DNA of 64,000 nt, from positions 44,132 to 108,131 of the forward strand of contig NZ_CAMFJF010000013.1 in the NCBI RefSeq assembly GCF_945956895.1. The letters are read 5' to 3'. A program made the translations under genes and the position numbers. Under the pieces are notes generated by a model that saw nothing but the letters and a program-made list of their open reading frames with translations, was not told where the DNA came from and did no database searches. This document shows positions 48,668 through 57,156 of this stretch, piece after piece. Within the stretch, counting starts at the first letter, position 1. Every line of letters starts with the position of its first letter. Source of the stretch: an uncultured Allobosea sp. Lineage in GTDB: Bacteria > Pseudomonadota > Alphaproteobacteria > Rhizobiales > Beijerinckiaceae.

Positions 48668-49471
48668 TCAGGCCGTTCGTGCGTTCTGTGTCGCCGCCAG
48701 CAGGTCGCGCAATGTCGTGATCGTCGAGGAATCGGCGACGCCGTCGACCTTGTCCGGGCGCCAATGGCGCTGGAAGGCCGCGACGACCGCTTCGAGTTTC
48801 TCGTCGAAGATGCCGTCGACGGTCACGCCATAGCCCAGCATGGCGAACATCGCCTGCAGGGCCTCAACGGGCTGGCCGCTCTCGCCACGGGCGAAGAAGC
48901 GCCCGCCGCGGATCGGCGCCGGTTCGGTCCAGTGGCCCACGCCCGCCTCGGCGAAGCGCCGCCACGGGAATTTCTCGCCGGGATCGATCTTGCGGCCGGG
49001 CGCGATGTCGGAATGAGCGAGCACGCGCTCGGGGGGAATGGACCAGCGCTCGCAGATGTCGCGGCAGAGGTGCAGCGTCGCCGCGATCTGCTCCTCGGGA
49101 TAATCCGGCAGGCCGCCGGGATGGCCGGGATTGGCGATCTCGATGCCGATCGAGCAGGAATTGATGTCGGTCTCGCCGGCCCAGTGCGAGGCACCGGCAT
49201 GCCAGGCGCGCCGGCCCTCCGGCACGAGCTGGAGCGTGTGGCCGTTCTCGAAAACGAAATAATGCGACGAGACTTGCGCGACCGGGTTGCAGAGCCATTG
49301 CAGCGCTTCGCCGGCGACCGGCATGCCGGTGTAATGCAGGATCAGCATGTCGGGCCGGCGGCCGGGCGTGCCGTCGGGGTGTTTGCGCTCGCCGTGGTTG
49401 GGCGAGGGGAAGATCTTGGCGGCGAAGCGGCTGTCGGGGCTTGCCGCTTGTGGCTGGGCGATATCGGTCAT
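48668..49471 (-). CDS. N-acetylmuramoyl-L-alanine amidase (Amidase_2) with peptidoglycan-binding domain
   Basis: This 267-residue enzyme cleaves the bond between N-acetylmuramic acid and the stem peptide. The zinc ligands are His46 (LILHYTGM), a second His near 155 (RVLAHSDIAPGRKIDPG) and the following Asp. SSHYFVFENG and GIEIANPGHPG are further family motifs, and a C-terminal peptidoglycan-binding module covers about 200-265 (LGYGVTVDGIFDEKLEAVVAAFQRH). There is no signal peptide, so it may act on recycled muropeptides in the cytoplasm like AmpD. It follows the TerB-DnaJ gene by ten bases in an operon. Confidence 0.9.
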   Translation of the reverse strand: MTDIAQPQAASPDSRFAAKIFPSPNHGERKHPDGTPGRRPDMLILHYTGMPVAGEALQWLCNPVAQVSSHYFVFENGHTLQLVPEGRRAWHAGASHWAGETDINSCSIGIEIANPGHPGGLPDYPEEQIAATLHLCRDICERWSIPPERVLAHSDIAPGRKIDPGEKFPWRRFAEAGVGHWTEPAPIRGGRFFARGESGQPVEALQAMFAMLGYGVTVDGIFDEKLEAVVAAFQRHWRPDKVDGVADSSTITTLRDLLAATQNARTA

Positions 49472-49481
49472 GGGGGCGGGC

Positions 49482-50231
49482 TCAGGCGGGTTCGGGCGCG
49501 AGATTGCGGCTCATGCCGCGTTCCTTCTGGATCGCGTCCCAGGCAGCGTTGATGGCGGCGATGCGGCGCGTCGCGATGGCGACCGCCTCCTCGGGCAGGC
49601 CGCGGGCGATCTCACGGTCGGGATGGGTCTCGGCGACGAGGCGGCGGTAATGGCGTTTCAATTCGGCGTCGTCCATCTCGCGGCTGGCGCCGAGCACGAG
49701 ATAGGGATCGTCCGGCCGGCGGGCGTGGCGGGCTTCGATCCGCGCGAAATCGGTCTCGGCGATGCCGAAGATGCCGGCGACCGACACCAGATAGGCATGC
49801 TCGGCCTCATGGATCGCGCCATCGGCGGCGGCGATCAGGAAGAGCCCGTCGAGCACGTCCTCCAGCAGGGCGGGCTCGTCCTTGAAGGCGCCGGCGATCT
49901 GCGTGGCATAGGCCTCGAATCCGGCGCTGGTCTGCTTGGCGAGGTCGAACAGGCTCTGGATGCGTTGCTGCTGATCGGGCGGGACCTCGACGATGCGATG
50001 GAAGGCCGTGATCTCGTCGCAAGTCACGACGCCGTCCGAGCGCGCCATCTTGGCGGCAAGCGCGACGAGGCCGGTGGTGAAGACGAGTTCGCGTGGTGCC
50101 GGGCCGAACGGCGCGCCCTCGCGATCGACCAGGACATGGCCGGCGAGCGCACCGACAAGCGCGCCCAGCGGGCCGCCGATCACGAGGCCGAGTCCGCCGC
50201 CCCCCAGAGCGCCCCAGAAAGAGGAAGCCAT
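49482..50231 (-). CDS. DjlA-like co-chaperone with TerB and DnaJ domains
   Basis: This 249-residue protein has a glycine-rich hydrophobic N-terminus (FWGALGGGGLGLVIGGPLGA, a membrane anchor as in DjlA), a TerB-like helical domain (about 55-165, with KMARSDGVVTCDEI and IAAADGAIHEAEH) and a C-terminal J domain with HPD in VAETHPDRE near 215. Such proteins recruit DnaK to the membrane. The start is ATG 50231, or GTG 50234 three bases earlier. It is the first gene of an operon with the amidase, which suggests a role in envelope stress. Confidence 0.88.
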   Translation of the reverse strand: MASSFWGALGGGGLGLVIGGPLGALVGALAGHVLVDREGAPFGPAPRELVFTTGLVALAAKMARSDGVVTCDEITAFHRIVEVPPDQQQRIQSLFDLAKQTSAGFEAYATQIAGAFKDEPALLEDVLDGLFLIAAADGAIHEAEHAYLVSVAGIFGIAETDFARIEARHARRPDDPYLVLGASREMDDAELKRHYRRLVAETHPDREIARGLPEEAVAIATRRIAAINAAWDAIQKERGMSRNLAPEPA

Positions 50232-50568
50232 CACAAAATCGATCCCGGTGAATCCGAAGCGTGGATGATGAAAGGAGGGAGCGATTCAACGCAAGTGCGC
50301 TTGGTGCGGCGGCCTGCCGCGCCAAAAAAAGCACTCCCGGCCGGGAATGGGGCCGAAATGGGGCGGTTGATTCGCTTGTTTGATTCGCGCCGGGCCGTGG
50401 GCAGCCGGCGAAGTTTTTCGGGTCAGCCAATACATATGAATACTAAATAGTTAAATATAGAATATATTTCTGTATACACTCATTATTGTATGTTTTTCTG
50501 CGAGTTGCGTCAGATTATCGACACATTCAAACATCAGTTGACCGCCCCCATCTGCCAGTCATGGCGCA
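50232..50568. other. Intergenic region with an AT-rich block
   Basis: This 337-base spacer separates the DjlA-like gene from the divergent lytic transglycosylase gene. The stretch at about 50430-50500 (for example AATACTAAATAGTTAAATAT) is almost all A and T, which stands out against the rest of the window. It probably holds the promoter of the transglycosylase gene. I see no ORF in it. Confidence 0.5.
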
Positions 50569-51210
50569 ATGGGGTTGAAATTCGACATGCGATATATCTG
50601 TGGTGGTCTCGCGGCTGCGTGCCTGATTAGCCTCTCCGGCGTTGCCCTGGCTGAGGATTTCGTCAACGCGGAAACGGACCCCAGAGCGCTGATCGTTCGT
50701 GACGCCGAGATCGCCAGGGCCAAGGCTGCGCTGGCGAAGGGTGAAGAGGCTCCTGCCGAGGCATCCGCGACGAAGGCGAGCGCCCGCTCGGCCAAGGCCG
50801 AGGTCCGCGCCAGCCGCGCGCTGGCGGCTCCTGCCGGCTCGGAGGGCATCAAGGCGATCGTCGCCCGCCATGCCGCCGCCAATGGCGTGCCGTTCTCGCT
50901 GGCCGATGCGGTCGTGCGCGTCGAGAGCCGCTACAATCCGCGCGCGGCGCATGCCGGCAATTACGGCCTGATGCAGATCCGCCATCAGACGGCGCGCGGC
51001 ATGGGCTATTCCGGCGGAGCCGGCGGCCTGCTCGATGCCGAGACCAATGTGCGTTACGGCATGAAGTACCTGGCGATGGCCTACAAGATGGCCGGCGGCG
51101 ACACCTGCCGCACCGTCATGAAGTACCAGAGCGGCCATATGACCACGCATATGAGCGGCGCCAACCGCACCTATTGCTCCAAGGTGCGCACGATCACGGC
51201 CCGTAACTGA
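50569..51210 (+). CDS. Lytic transglycosylase (SLT domain), exported
   Basis: This 213-residue enzyme cleaves the glycan chain of peptidoglycan. A signal peptide (MRYICGGLAAACLISLSGVA, ending ALA) leads into a charged Ala-rich spacer, and the SLT domain occupies about residues 95-205 with the catalytic Glu in ADAVVRVESRYNP, then YGLMQIRHQTARGMGY and MKYLAMAYKMAGGDTCRTVM. A Cys pair in the C-terminal part may form a disulfide. ATG 50569 (MGLKFD) or ATG 50587 (MRYICGG) can be the start. rnpB begins 54 bases downstream. Confidence 0.88.
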   Translation: MGLKFDMRYICGGLAAACLISLSGVALAEDFVNAETDPRALIVRDAEIARAKAALAKGEEAPAEASATKASARSAKAEVRASRALAAPAGSEGIKAIVARHAAANGVPFSLADAVVRVESRYNPRAAHAGNYGLMQIRHQTARGMGYSGGAGGLLDAETNVRYGMKYLAMAYKMAGGDTCRTVMKYQSGHMTTHMSGANRTYCSKVRTITARN

Positions 51211-51264
51211 TCCTCTGAGCGCGGTTCCGCTTGACGCGGGCCGCGCCAGCGCGCATCTGCCCCT

Positions 51265-51671
51265 CGCCAGTCGGCCGGACGGCCGCTCTCGCTCGCGAGG
51301 GAGGAAAGTCCGGGCTCCACGGAAACACGGTGCCGGATAACGTCCGGCGGGGGCGACCCCAGGGAAAGCGCCACAGAGATCGAACCGCCTCGCGCTGGAG
51401 GGCTTCGGCTTTTCCGGCGAGGTAAGGGTGAAAAGGTGCGGTAAGAGCGCACCGCGGACCCGGCAACGGGGACGGCATGGCAAGCCCCACCGGGAGCAAA
51501 ACCGAATAGGGACGATGCTGCCCGCGCAAGCGGGGAGGGGCAGGTTTCTGTGCCTTGTCGTCCGGGTTGGTTGCTCGAGGCGCGCAGCAATGTGCGCCCC
51601 AGAGGAATGGCCGTCACGTCGGGGGAGCGATCCTCCGGCCATCCAAAACCCGGCTTACAGGCCGACTGGCG
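51265..51671 (+). ncRNA. rnpB: RNase P RNA (type A)
   Basis: The ends pair as helix P1: CGCCAGTCGGCC (51265-51276) with GGCCGACTGGCG (51660-51671). Between them lie the universal blocks: GAGGAAAGTCCGGGCTCCAC near 51299, GCCCGGCAACGGGGACGGC-like sequence in the middle, ACCGGGAGCAAAACCGAATA near 51490, AGAGGAATGGCCGTCAC near 51600 and the tail ACCCGGCTTACAGGCCGA. This is the catalytic RNA that trims the 5' ends of tRNA precursors. The short frames that are open across it are not genes. End positions may be off by a few bases. Confidence 0.96.
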
Positions 51672-51771
51672 CTTGATGCCCGCAAATTCTACTCCAGTGG
51701 GCATCTGAAGCGATCGCCTGCGCTTCCGGTGCTCACGGACCGATGTCCGCTGCGCTCCGGTTCTCGGCGAC

Positions 51772-51801
51772 CGCTCCAGCTACCGCGCTGGAGCGAATTT
51801 T
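51772..51801 (+). terminator. Intrinsic terminator downstream of rnpB
   Basis: CGCTCCAGC (51772-51780) pairs with GCTGGAGCG (51787-51795) around TACCGC, and AATTTT follows. It lies 100 bases after rnpB and 53 bases before the end of the convergent ohr gene. A weaker hairpin (GATGCCC with GGGCATC, 51674-51707) lies between. Confidence 0.65.
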
Positions 51802-51853
51802 CGAGCATCAAGCCGCAAGGCCCGATTGGGGCGGCTGCTCAACTACCGTGGCT

Positions 51854-52276
51854 TCAGGCCACCGTCGTCTCGACCGGGATGTTGCCCTTCGTCGCATGCG
51901 AATAGGGGCAGACCACATGGGCCTTCCTGACGAGGTCCTCGACCGCGGCCTTGTCGAGGCCGGGGACCGAGACGGTCAGCTTGGCGGTGATGCCGAAGCC
52001 CTGACCGTCGTCGCGCGGGCCGATGCCGATATCGGCCGAGACCTTCGCGTCTTCCGGGATCTTCACCTTCTCCTTGCCGGCGACGAACTTGAGCGCGCCG
52101 AGGAAGCAGGCCGAATAGCCCATGGCGAAGAGTTGCTCGGGATTGGTGCCTTCGCCGCCGCCGCCGCCGAGTTCCTTGGGGGTGTTCAGCACGAGCTTGA
52201 CGTTGCCGGTATCGGTCGCGGCTTGGCCTTCGCGGCCACCTGTGGCTGAGCCATGGGCGGTGTAGAGCGTCTTCAT
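51854..52276 (-). CDS. ohr: Organic hydroperoxide resistance protein Ohr (OsmC family)
   Basis: This 140-residue thiol peroxidase reduces organic hydroperoxides. Both catalytic cysteines are in their family contexts: GYSACFLGALKF and VVCPYSHATKGN. The opening MKTLYTAHGSATGGREGQA is typical of Ohr rather than other OsmC proteins. ATG 52276 has an excellent ribosome-binding site (AAGGAGAT). The regulator gene ohrR is divergent 149 bases away, and two operator-like palindromes lie between them. Confidence 0.96.
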   Translation of the reverse strand: MKTLYTAHGSATGGREGQAATDTGNVKLVLNTPKELGGGGGEGTNPEQLFAMGYSACFLGALKFVAGKEKVKIPEDAKVSADIGIGPRDDGQGFGITAKLTVSVPGLDKAAVEDLVRKAHVVCPYSHATKGNIPVETTVA

Positions 52277-52326
52277 GATCGGATCTCCTTCCTTGGGTGA
52301 AGCGATCCTTGCCATATAGATTTCGC

Positions 52327-52353
52327 ACAATTAGATTGTCAACAATTCAATTG
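52327..52353. promoter_or_regulatory. Two adjacent dyads, probable OhrR operator
   Basis: ACAATTAGATTGT (52327-52339) and CAATTCAATTG (52343-52353) are each perfect palindromes, separated by three bases, in the region shared by ohr and ohrR. OhrR-type MarR repressors bind AT-rich dyads of CAATT/AATTG halves, so this is very probably the site at which OhrR represses ohr, and possibly itself, until oxidised. Confidence 0.8.
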
Positions 52354-52425
52354 AGCGAGGCTGAGGCGGTTGATTGTTGGGCTGCTTTCGGTTTTCCGTG
52401 AAGCAGGGTGACCGGCGAGGGCGCG

Positions 52426-52890
52426 ATGGCGAAACAGGACAAGGCCGGGGATGGGATGCCGCGTCTGGAGCAGCAGCTCTGCTTCGCAATCTATCAGGTC
52501 GGCCATGCCTTCAACCGGGTCTACCGCCCGATCCTGGTCGAGCTCGGGCTGACCTATCCGCAATATCTCGTGATGCTCGTGCTCTGGGAGCAGGAAGGGC
52601 TCACGGTGAAGGAACTGGGCGAGCGATTGATGCTCGATTCCGGTACTTTGACGCCGCTGCTCAAGCGGCTCGAGGCCTCAGGCCTGATCCAGCGCGAGCG
52701 CGATGCCCGCGACGAGCGGCAGGTGCGCATCCGTCTCGCCGAGAAGGGCGAGGGGCTGCGCGGGCAGGGGCGCTGTGTGCAGGAGGCGATCGGGCAGGCT
52801 TTGGGCGGAACGGCCGGGGAAGCGGGGCGGTTGCGCGATCAGCTTGGCCTCGTCCGCGATGCGCTGCTGGCGTCCGCGCGCGAGGATTGA
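52426..52890 (+). CDS. ohrR: MarR-family peroxide-sensing repressor OhrR
   Basis: This 154-residue repressor has the winged-helix MarR fold. The reactive cysteine is in LEQQLCFAIYQVGHAFNRVY, the conserved OhrR position that is oxidised by organic peroxides. The recognition helix region is LTVKELGERLMLDSGTLTPLLKRLE, and the wing RDARDERQVRIRL. ATG 52426 follows GCGAGG; a GTG at 52408 is an alternative start. It is divergent from its likely target ohr. Confidence 0.93.
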   Translation: MAKQDKAGDGMPRLEQQLCFAIYQVGHAFNRVYRPILVELGLTYPQYLVMLVLWEQEGLTVKELGERLMLDSGTLTPLLKRLEASGLIQRERDARDERQVRIRLAEKGEGLRGQGRCVQEAIGQALGGTAGEAGRLRDQLGLVRDALLASARED

Positions 52891-52915
52891 GGGCGCTTTT
52901 CCAGTAGGCGCCATA

Positions 52916-53050
52916 GTTGTCATTCCGGGGCTTCGCGGAGCGAAGAACCCGGAACCCACGACCGGGTAGGCCATTCGCAACCGAACACCTGATGTCTCAC
53001 CCAGTCGTGGGTTCCGGGTTCGCGCCTGCGGCGCGCCCCGGAATGACAAC
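52916..53050. repeat. Palindromic intergenic repeat (GTCATTCCGGGGC family), copy 1
   Basis: The arms GTTGTCATTCCGGGGC and GCCCCGGAATGACAAC close the element, and inner arms GAACCCACGAC and GTCGTGGGTTC pair too. A related copy is at 61285-61434 between mraY and murD. Here it may terminate ohrR transcription ahead of the cell-wall cluster. Confidence 0.85.
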
Positions 53051-53274
53051 GGTGTAGCACTCTTCACTGGGCTTTCGGTTCGCGCTGCTTCGCAGCTCGC
53101 CCAAAATAACGGCTCGCTTTCGTAAAAATTTTTCGCAGCGCTGAAGCGCTTTTCCGTCGGCTGAAGAGGCCAGGCGGCGCCGAATTGCGCGTGCTTACGG
53201 ATACTTAACCTTAACGAGCTGTGATGGCGGAGAGCCCCCGCAGGTGCGTCGCTGTGCCTACGATTCCATTGACG

Positions 53275-53308
53275 CCCATGTAGGCCCATGCTATCCCAAA
53301 TCATCCCG
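53275..53308 (-). promoter_or_regulatory. Probable MraZ operator: TGGG boxes at 10-base spacing
   Basis: Read on the minus strand, TGGG occurs at 53298-53295, 53288-53285 and 53278-53275, exactly ten bases apart, with a near match CGGG at 53308-53305 that keeps the phase. In E. coli, MraZ binds TGGGN repeats separated by five bases in front of its own gene, which is the same spacing. The array is about 150 bases before the mraZ start, so MraZ probably controls the cluster here. Confidence 0.75.
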
Positions 53309-53456
53309 TCGAAGCCGGCAGGCAAACCAAGGGTCAGGCTCCGTGTGCCGCGCGGAATTTGGCTTGCTGGCCTGCCTTGCCCGCTTCGACGGGGAGTCTT
53401 TTCGCCGCTTGCCCATCTCAGCGGTGGCGCCTTGAAGAGCAGGCCGGGAGGCGGCG

Positions 53457-53933
53457 TTGACGGACCGCTTCGTCTCGAATTTCACGAACCGGCTCGACGC
53501 CAAGGGGCGCGTCTCCATTCCCTCGAGTTTCCGGTCGGTGCTGGCAAAGGACGGCTACGAGGGTCTTTATGTCCATCAGGCGCTCGACCTGCCGGCGCTG
53601 GATGCCGGCGGCAACGCGCTTCGGGCTACGATCGACGATATCCTCGCGCGCTTCTCGCCGTTTTCGGACGAGTGGGAATTGCTCTCGACGGCGCTGAACG
53701 GCACCTCGGAGGTGCTGAAGGTCGATACGGAGGGGCGGATGGTGCTGAGCGAGGCGCTGAAGGCGCATGCCGGTATCGGCGACGCCGTGACTTTCGTCGG
53801 CCATGGCCACAAGTTCCAGATCTGGGAGCCGGAGCGGTTCCGCGCGCATCTCGAGGCGGCGCGGACGCGCCTGCGCGACGTGAAGCGCACGCTCGGCAGT
53901 TTGACGATTCCAACGGGAGGTGCAGGCACATGA
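53457..53933 (+). CDS. mraZ: Transcriptional regulator MraZ
   Basis: This 158-residue protein has two SpoVT/AbrB-like repeats: [19 protein letters not shown] at the start and [19 protein letters not shown] in the middle. It forms a ring that binds repeated boxes upstream of its own gene and represses the division and cell-wall cluster. The start is TTG 53457 with GGGAGG five bases upstream. Its stop overlaps the start of rsmH. Confidence 0.95.
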   Translation: MTDRFVSNFTNRLDAKGRVSIPSSFRSVLAKDGYEGLYVHQALDLPALDAGGNALRATIDDILARFSPFSDEWELLSTALNGTSEVLKVDTEGRMVLSEALKAHAGIGDAVTFVGHGHKFQIWEPERFRAHLEAARTRLRDVKRTLGSLTIPTGGAGT

Positions 53934-54970
53934 CGGACCATGGCGACCGTTCCGGCGGAGCCAATGGCGGACCGGTTCGTCACGTGCCCGTGTTGCTCGC
54001 CGAGGTTCTGCATGCACTCGCGCCGCAGGCCGGCGGGCGCTATCTCGACGGTACCTTCGGGGCGGGCGGCTATTCGCGCGCGATCCTCGATGCCGCGCCG
54101 GACGCGACCCTGCTCGGGCTCGACCGCGACCCCTCGGCGATCGCCGGCGGGGCCGATCTCGTGGCCGCGATGGCCGGGCGGTTGACGCTGTCCCAGGCCA
54201 ATTTCGGCGAGCTTGCCGAGGAGGCCGAGCGCTTCAGGATGGCGCCGCTCGACGGCGTGGTGCTCGATATCGGCGTCTCGTCCATGCAGATCGATCAGGC
54301 GGAGCGCGGCTTTTCGTTCCGCTTCGACGGGCCGCTCGACATGCGGATGAGCAGCACCGGGCAGAGCGCCGCCGATCTCGTCAACGAGGCCGAGGAAGGG
54401 CTGCTCGCCAATATCTTCTACCATTATGGCGAGGAGCGCCGTTCGCGCGCCGTCGCGCGAGCCGTGATCGAGGCCCGCCGCAAGGCGCCGATCACGACCA
54501 CCAAGCAACTGGCCGATCTCGTCGCGGGGATCGTGCGGGGCGAGCCCGGCGGGGCGCATCCGGCGACGCGGGTCTTCCAGGCGCTGCGCATCGCGGTGAA
54601 TGACGAGCTCGGCGAGCTCGTTCGGGCGCTGCATGCGGCCGAGACCGTGCTGAAGCCGGGCGGGCGGCTTGTCGTCGTGACCTTCCATTCCCTCGAAGAC
54701 CGCATCGTCAAGCAGTTCTTCGCCGAGCGTTCCGGCCGGGTGCCGGCGGGCTCGCGCCACGCGCCGGCGGTTGCCGCCGCGCAGCCGACCTTCAGGCTGG
54801 TCGAGAAGGGGGCCGTCGCCCCGTCCGAGGTCGAGATGCGGGCCAATCCGCGGGCGCGCTCGGCCAAGCTGCGTGCCGCCGAGCGCAACGAGGCGCCGGC
54901 GCGCGGGGCCGATGCCGGCCTCGTCGCGCTCTCCACCGTTCCCGACCCGCAGCCGCGCCGGAGATCCTGA
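53930..54970 (+). CDS. rsmH: 16S rRNA (cytosine-1402-N4) methyltransferase RsmH
   Basis: This 346-residue enzyme methylates C1402 of 16S rRNA at the decoding centre. Motifs: [13 protein letters not shown] at the start, [16 protein letters not shown] for the cofactor, [29 protein letters not shown], and [17 protein letters not shown] near the end. The ATG overlaps the mraZ stop (ATGA). The length is slightly above the usual 310-320 because of the N- and C-terminal tails. Confidence 0.96.
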   Translation: MTDHGDRSGGANGGPVRHVPVLLAEVLHALAPQAGGRYLDGTFGAGGYSRAILDAAPDATLLGLDRDPSAIAGGADLVAAMAGRLTLSQANFGELAEEAERFRMAPLDGVVLDIGVSSMQIDQAERGFSFRFDGPLDMRMSSTGQSAADLVNEAEEGLLANIFYHYGEERRSRAVARAVIEARRKAPITTTKQLADLVAGIVRGEPGGAHPATRVFQALRIAVNDELGELVRALHAAETVLKPGGRLVVVTFHSLEDRIVKQFFAERSGRVPAGSRHAPAVAAAQPTFRLVEKGAVAPSEVEMRANPRARSAKLRAAERNEAPARGADAGLVALSTVPDPQPRRRS

Positions 54971-54972
54971 GC

Positions 54973-55359
54973 GTGATCAAGCTCCTGCATGTCATCGCCA
55001 TCGGCGCGCTGGTCTCATCGGCGGTCTATGCCTATTCGATCAAATACGAGACGACGCTGGCGACCGAGCAGCTCCAGAAGCTCAGGGGCAAGATCCAGCG
55101 CGAGCGTGACGCCATCCAGGTGCTCAAGGCCGAGTGGCAGTTCCTCAACCGGCCTGACCGGGTGCAGATGCTGGCAGAGCGTCATCTCGACCTGCAGCCC
55201 TTCGTGGTGACGCAGGTGGTCAAGCCCTCGGATATCCCGAACCGCGGCCCGAAGGTCGATGCCATCGGCCGCAAGCTGGAGGATCTCGGTTTAGGGCTGC
55301 CGACCGAGACGCCGCGGGACCGCAAGGCGAGCGCGACCACGCCGGGAGCCATGCCGTGA
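54973..55359 (+). CDS. ftsL: Cell division protein FtsL
   Basis: This 128-residue protein is a single-span component of the divisome. It has a membrane helix at about residues 4-22 (LLHVIAIGALVSSAVYAYS) and a periplasmic coiled coil (LATEQLQKLRGKIQRERDAI, then LKAEWQFLNRPDRVQMLAER). Sequence is poorly conserved in this family, so the call rests on shape and place between rsmH and ftsI. The start is GTG 54973. It activates FtsW and FtsI together with FtsB. Confidence 0.88.
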   Translation: MIKLLHVIAIGALVSSAVYAYSIKYETTLATEQLQKLRGKIQRERDAIQVLKAEWQFLNRPDRVQMLAERHLDLQPFVVTQVVKPSDIPNRGPKVDAIGRKLEDLGLGLPTETPRDRKASATTPGAMP

Positions 55360-57134
55360 ACCAGTCGATCGATCAGGAGGCGTCGGTGGAGCATCAGGCC
55401 GAGGCGACGGAAACCGTCGCAAAGCGCGGGCGCCTGGCCTGGCTGCGCGATGTCTTCCGCATGAGCGGCGAGAAGAGCGAGCCGCGCGTCGGCCTCGTCA
55501 TCCTCGGCTTCTCGGCACTGTTCCTCGCCATCACCGGCCGGCTCGTCATGCTGGCGACGCTGCCGAACGAGCAGGTCGGCCTGCGCCGCGCGACTTCCAA
55601 TGCCATTTCCGCTGCCCGGCCCGATATCGTCGACCGCAACGGCGAGGTCATGGCGACCGATATCCGCACGGTCTCGGTTTTCGCCGAGCCGCGCCGCATC
55701 CTCGACAAGGACGAGGCGACCGAGCTGCTGACGGCCGTGCTGCCGGACCTGGACGCCAAGGACCTGCGCGAAAAGCTCGGGACCAAGAAGGGCTTCGTCT
55801 GGGTGAAGCGCGAGATCACGCCGCGCCAGCAGGCCGAAGTGCACCGGCTCGGCATTCCCGGTGTCGGCTTCGTGCCCGAGAACAAGCGCGTCTATCCGAA
55901 CGGCAATGCCGGGGCGCATGTGCTGGGCTTCGCCAATATCGACAATGTCGGCATCGCCGGCATCGAGAAATACATCGACTCGCAGGGGCTCCAGGACCTG
56001 AACGGCGCCGGGCTCGCGACGGAGGCCTCCGATCTGAAGCCGGTCAAGCTGTCGCTCGACCTGCGCGTCCAGCACCTGCTGCGCGACGAATTGTCGAAGG
56101 GGCTGGAGCGCTTCAAGGCCATCGCCGCCGCCGGCGCGATCATGGATGTGAATACCGGCGAGGTGATCGCGCTGGTCTCGCTGCCCGATTTCGATCCGGG
56201 CAACCCGGTCGACGCGCTGGAGAAGGACCGGATCAACCGGATGAATGTCGGCGTCTACGAGATGGGCTCGACCTTCAAGGCGCTGACCATCGCCATGGCG
56301 CTGGATTCCGGCAAGGTGAACATCAATTCGAGCTTCTCGACCGCCGGCGGCATGATGCGGTTCGGCCGCCAGGTCATCAAGGAATATCACGGCACCGGCC
56401 GGACGTTGACCGTGCCGGAAGTGTTCGTGCATTCGTCGAACATGGGCTCGATCAAGATGGCGCTGGCCGTCGGCGTCGAGGGCCACAAGGCCTTCCTCAG
56501 GAAGATGATGCAGCTCGACCGGATGACGACCGAGCTGCCGGAAAGCGCCGCCCCGATCGTCCCGCAGCGCTGGGGCGAGATCAACACCGCGACCATCGCC
56601 TTCGGCCACGGCCTCGCGGTCGCGCCGCTCCAGGCGCTGGCGGCGGTGGGCGCGCTGGTCAATGGCGGCTACCTGATGAAGCCGACCTTCCTGAAGCGCT
56701 CCGAGGAGGAGGCGCGCCAGGTCGCGACGCGGGTCATCAAGCCCGAGACCTCCGAGGCGATGCGCTTCATCATGCGGCTCAATGGCGAGAAGGGCTCGGC
56801 CCGCAAGGCGGACGTTCCCGGCTATTTCGTCGGCGGCAAGACCGGCACGGCCGAGAAGGTCATCAACGGCCGCTACGCCAAGAACAAGAACTTCACGACC
56901 TTCACGGCGATTGCCCCCTCCGACAAGCCGAAATACGTCTTCCTCGCGATCTATGACGAGCCGAAGGGCTATGCCGAGAGCGGCGGCTATTCGACCGCGG
57001 CGTGGAATGCGGGCGTCACCACGGGCAAGGTGATCGAGCGCGCCGCGCCGATCCTCGGGCTCAACCCGCGCTTCGACCCGCCGCCGTCGCCGTTCCCGTT
57101 GATGGCACGCCTCGGCGCCTGGGGTTCGCGCTGA
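55356..57134 (+). CDS. ftsI: Septal peptidoglycan transpeptidase FtsI (PBP3)
   Basis: This 592-residue bitopic protein crosslinks septal peptidoglycan. A membrane helix lies at about 47-67 (LVILGFSALFLAITGRL). The pedestal follows, and the transpeptidase domain shows the serine motif STFK (EMGSTFKALTIAM), SSN (HSSNMGSIKMA) and KTG (GGKTGTAEK). The start is GTG 55356, overlapping the ftsL stop by four bases. Together with the glycosyltransferase FtsW, encoded at the window end, it makes the septal wall. Confidence 0.95.
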   Translation: MNQSIDQEASVEHQAEATETVAKRGRLAWLRDVFRMSGEKSEPRVGLVILGFSALFLAITGRLVMLATLPNEQVGLRRATSNAISAARPDIVDRNGEVMATDIRTVSVFAEPRRILDKDEATELLTAVLPDLDAKDLREKLGTKKGFVWVKREITPRQQAEVHRLGIPGVGFVPENKRVYPNGNAGAHVLGFANIDNVGIAGIEKYIDSQGLQDLNGAGLATEASDLKPVKLSLDLRVQHLLRDELSKGLERFKAIAAAGAIMDVNTGEVIALVSLPDFDPGNPVDALEKDRINRMNVGVYEMGSTFKALTIAMALDSGKVNINSSFSTAGGMMRFGRQVIKEYHGTGRTLTVPEVFVHSSNMGSIKMALAVGVEGHKAFLRKMMQLDRMTTELPESAAPIVPQRWGEINTATIAFGHGLAVAPLQALAAVGALVNGGYLMKPTFLKRSEEEARQVATRVIKPETSEAMRFIMRLNGEKGSARKADVPGYFVGGKTGTAEKVINGRYAKNKNFTTFTAIAPSDKPKYVFLAIYDEPKGYAESGGYSTAAWNAGVTTGKVIERAAPILGLNPRFDPPPSPFPLMARLGAWGSR

Positions 57135-57156
57135 TCTCGGCCTATAAGCGGAAGCC

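Larger units (their letters stand above)
52891..53456. other. Intergenic region upstream of mraZ
   Basis: This 566-base gap holds a palindromic repeat (52916-53050), then about 400 bases without a convincing gene. Within that part are TTAACCTTAACG at 53205-53216 and the TGGG box array at 53275-53308. The open frame that runs through the last 170 bases continues into rsmH's frame and is not supported as coding. The promoter of the cell-wall cluster must be here. Confidence 0.6.

Noticed and set aside
51231..51676. Short open frames on both strands over the RNase P RNA
   Set aside because: The sequence is a structural RNA with conserved blocks and paired ends; the frames have no protein features.
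53205..53216. TTAACCTTAACG upstream of mraZ as a full CtrA box
   Set aside because: The two TTAAC halves are two bases apart, not seven as in the full CtrA site, so it is kept only as a remark.
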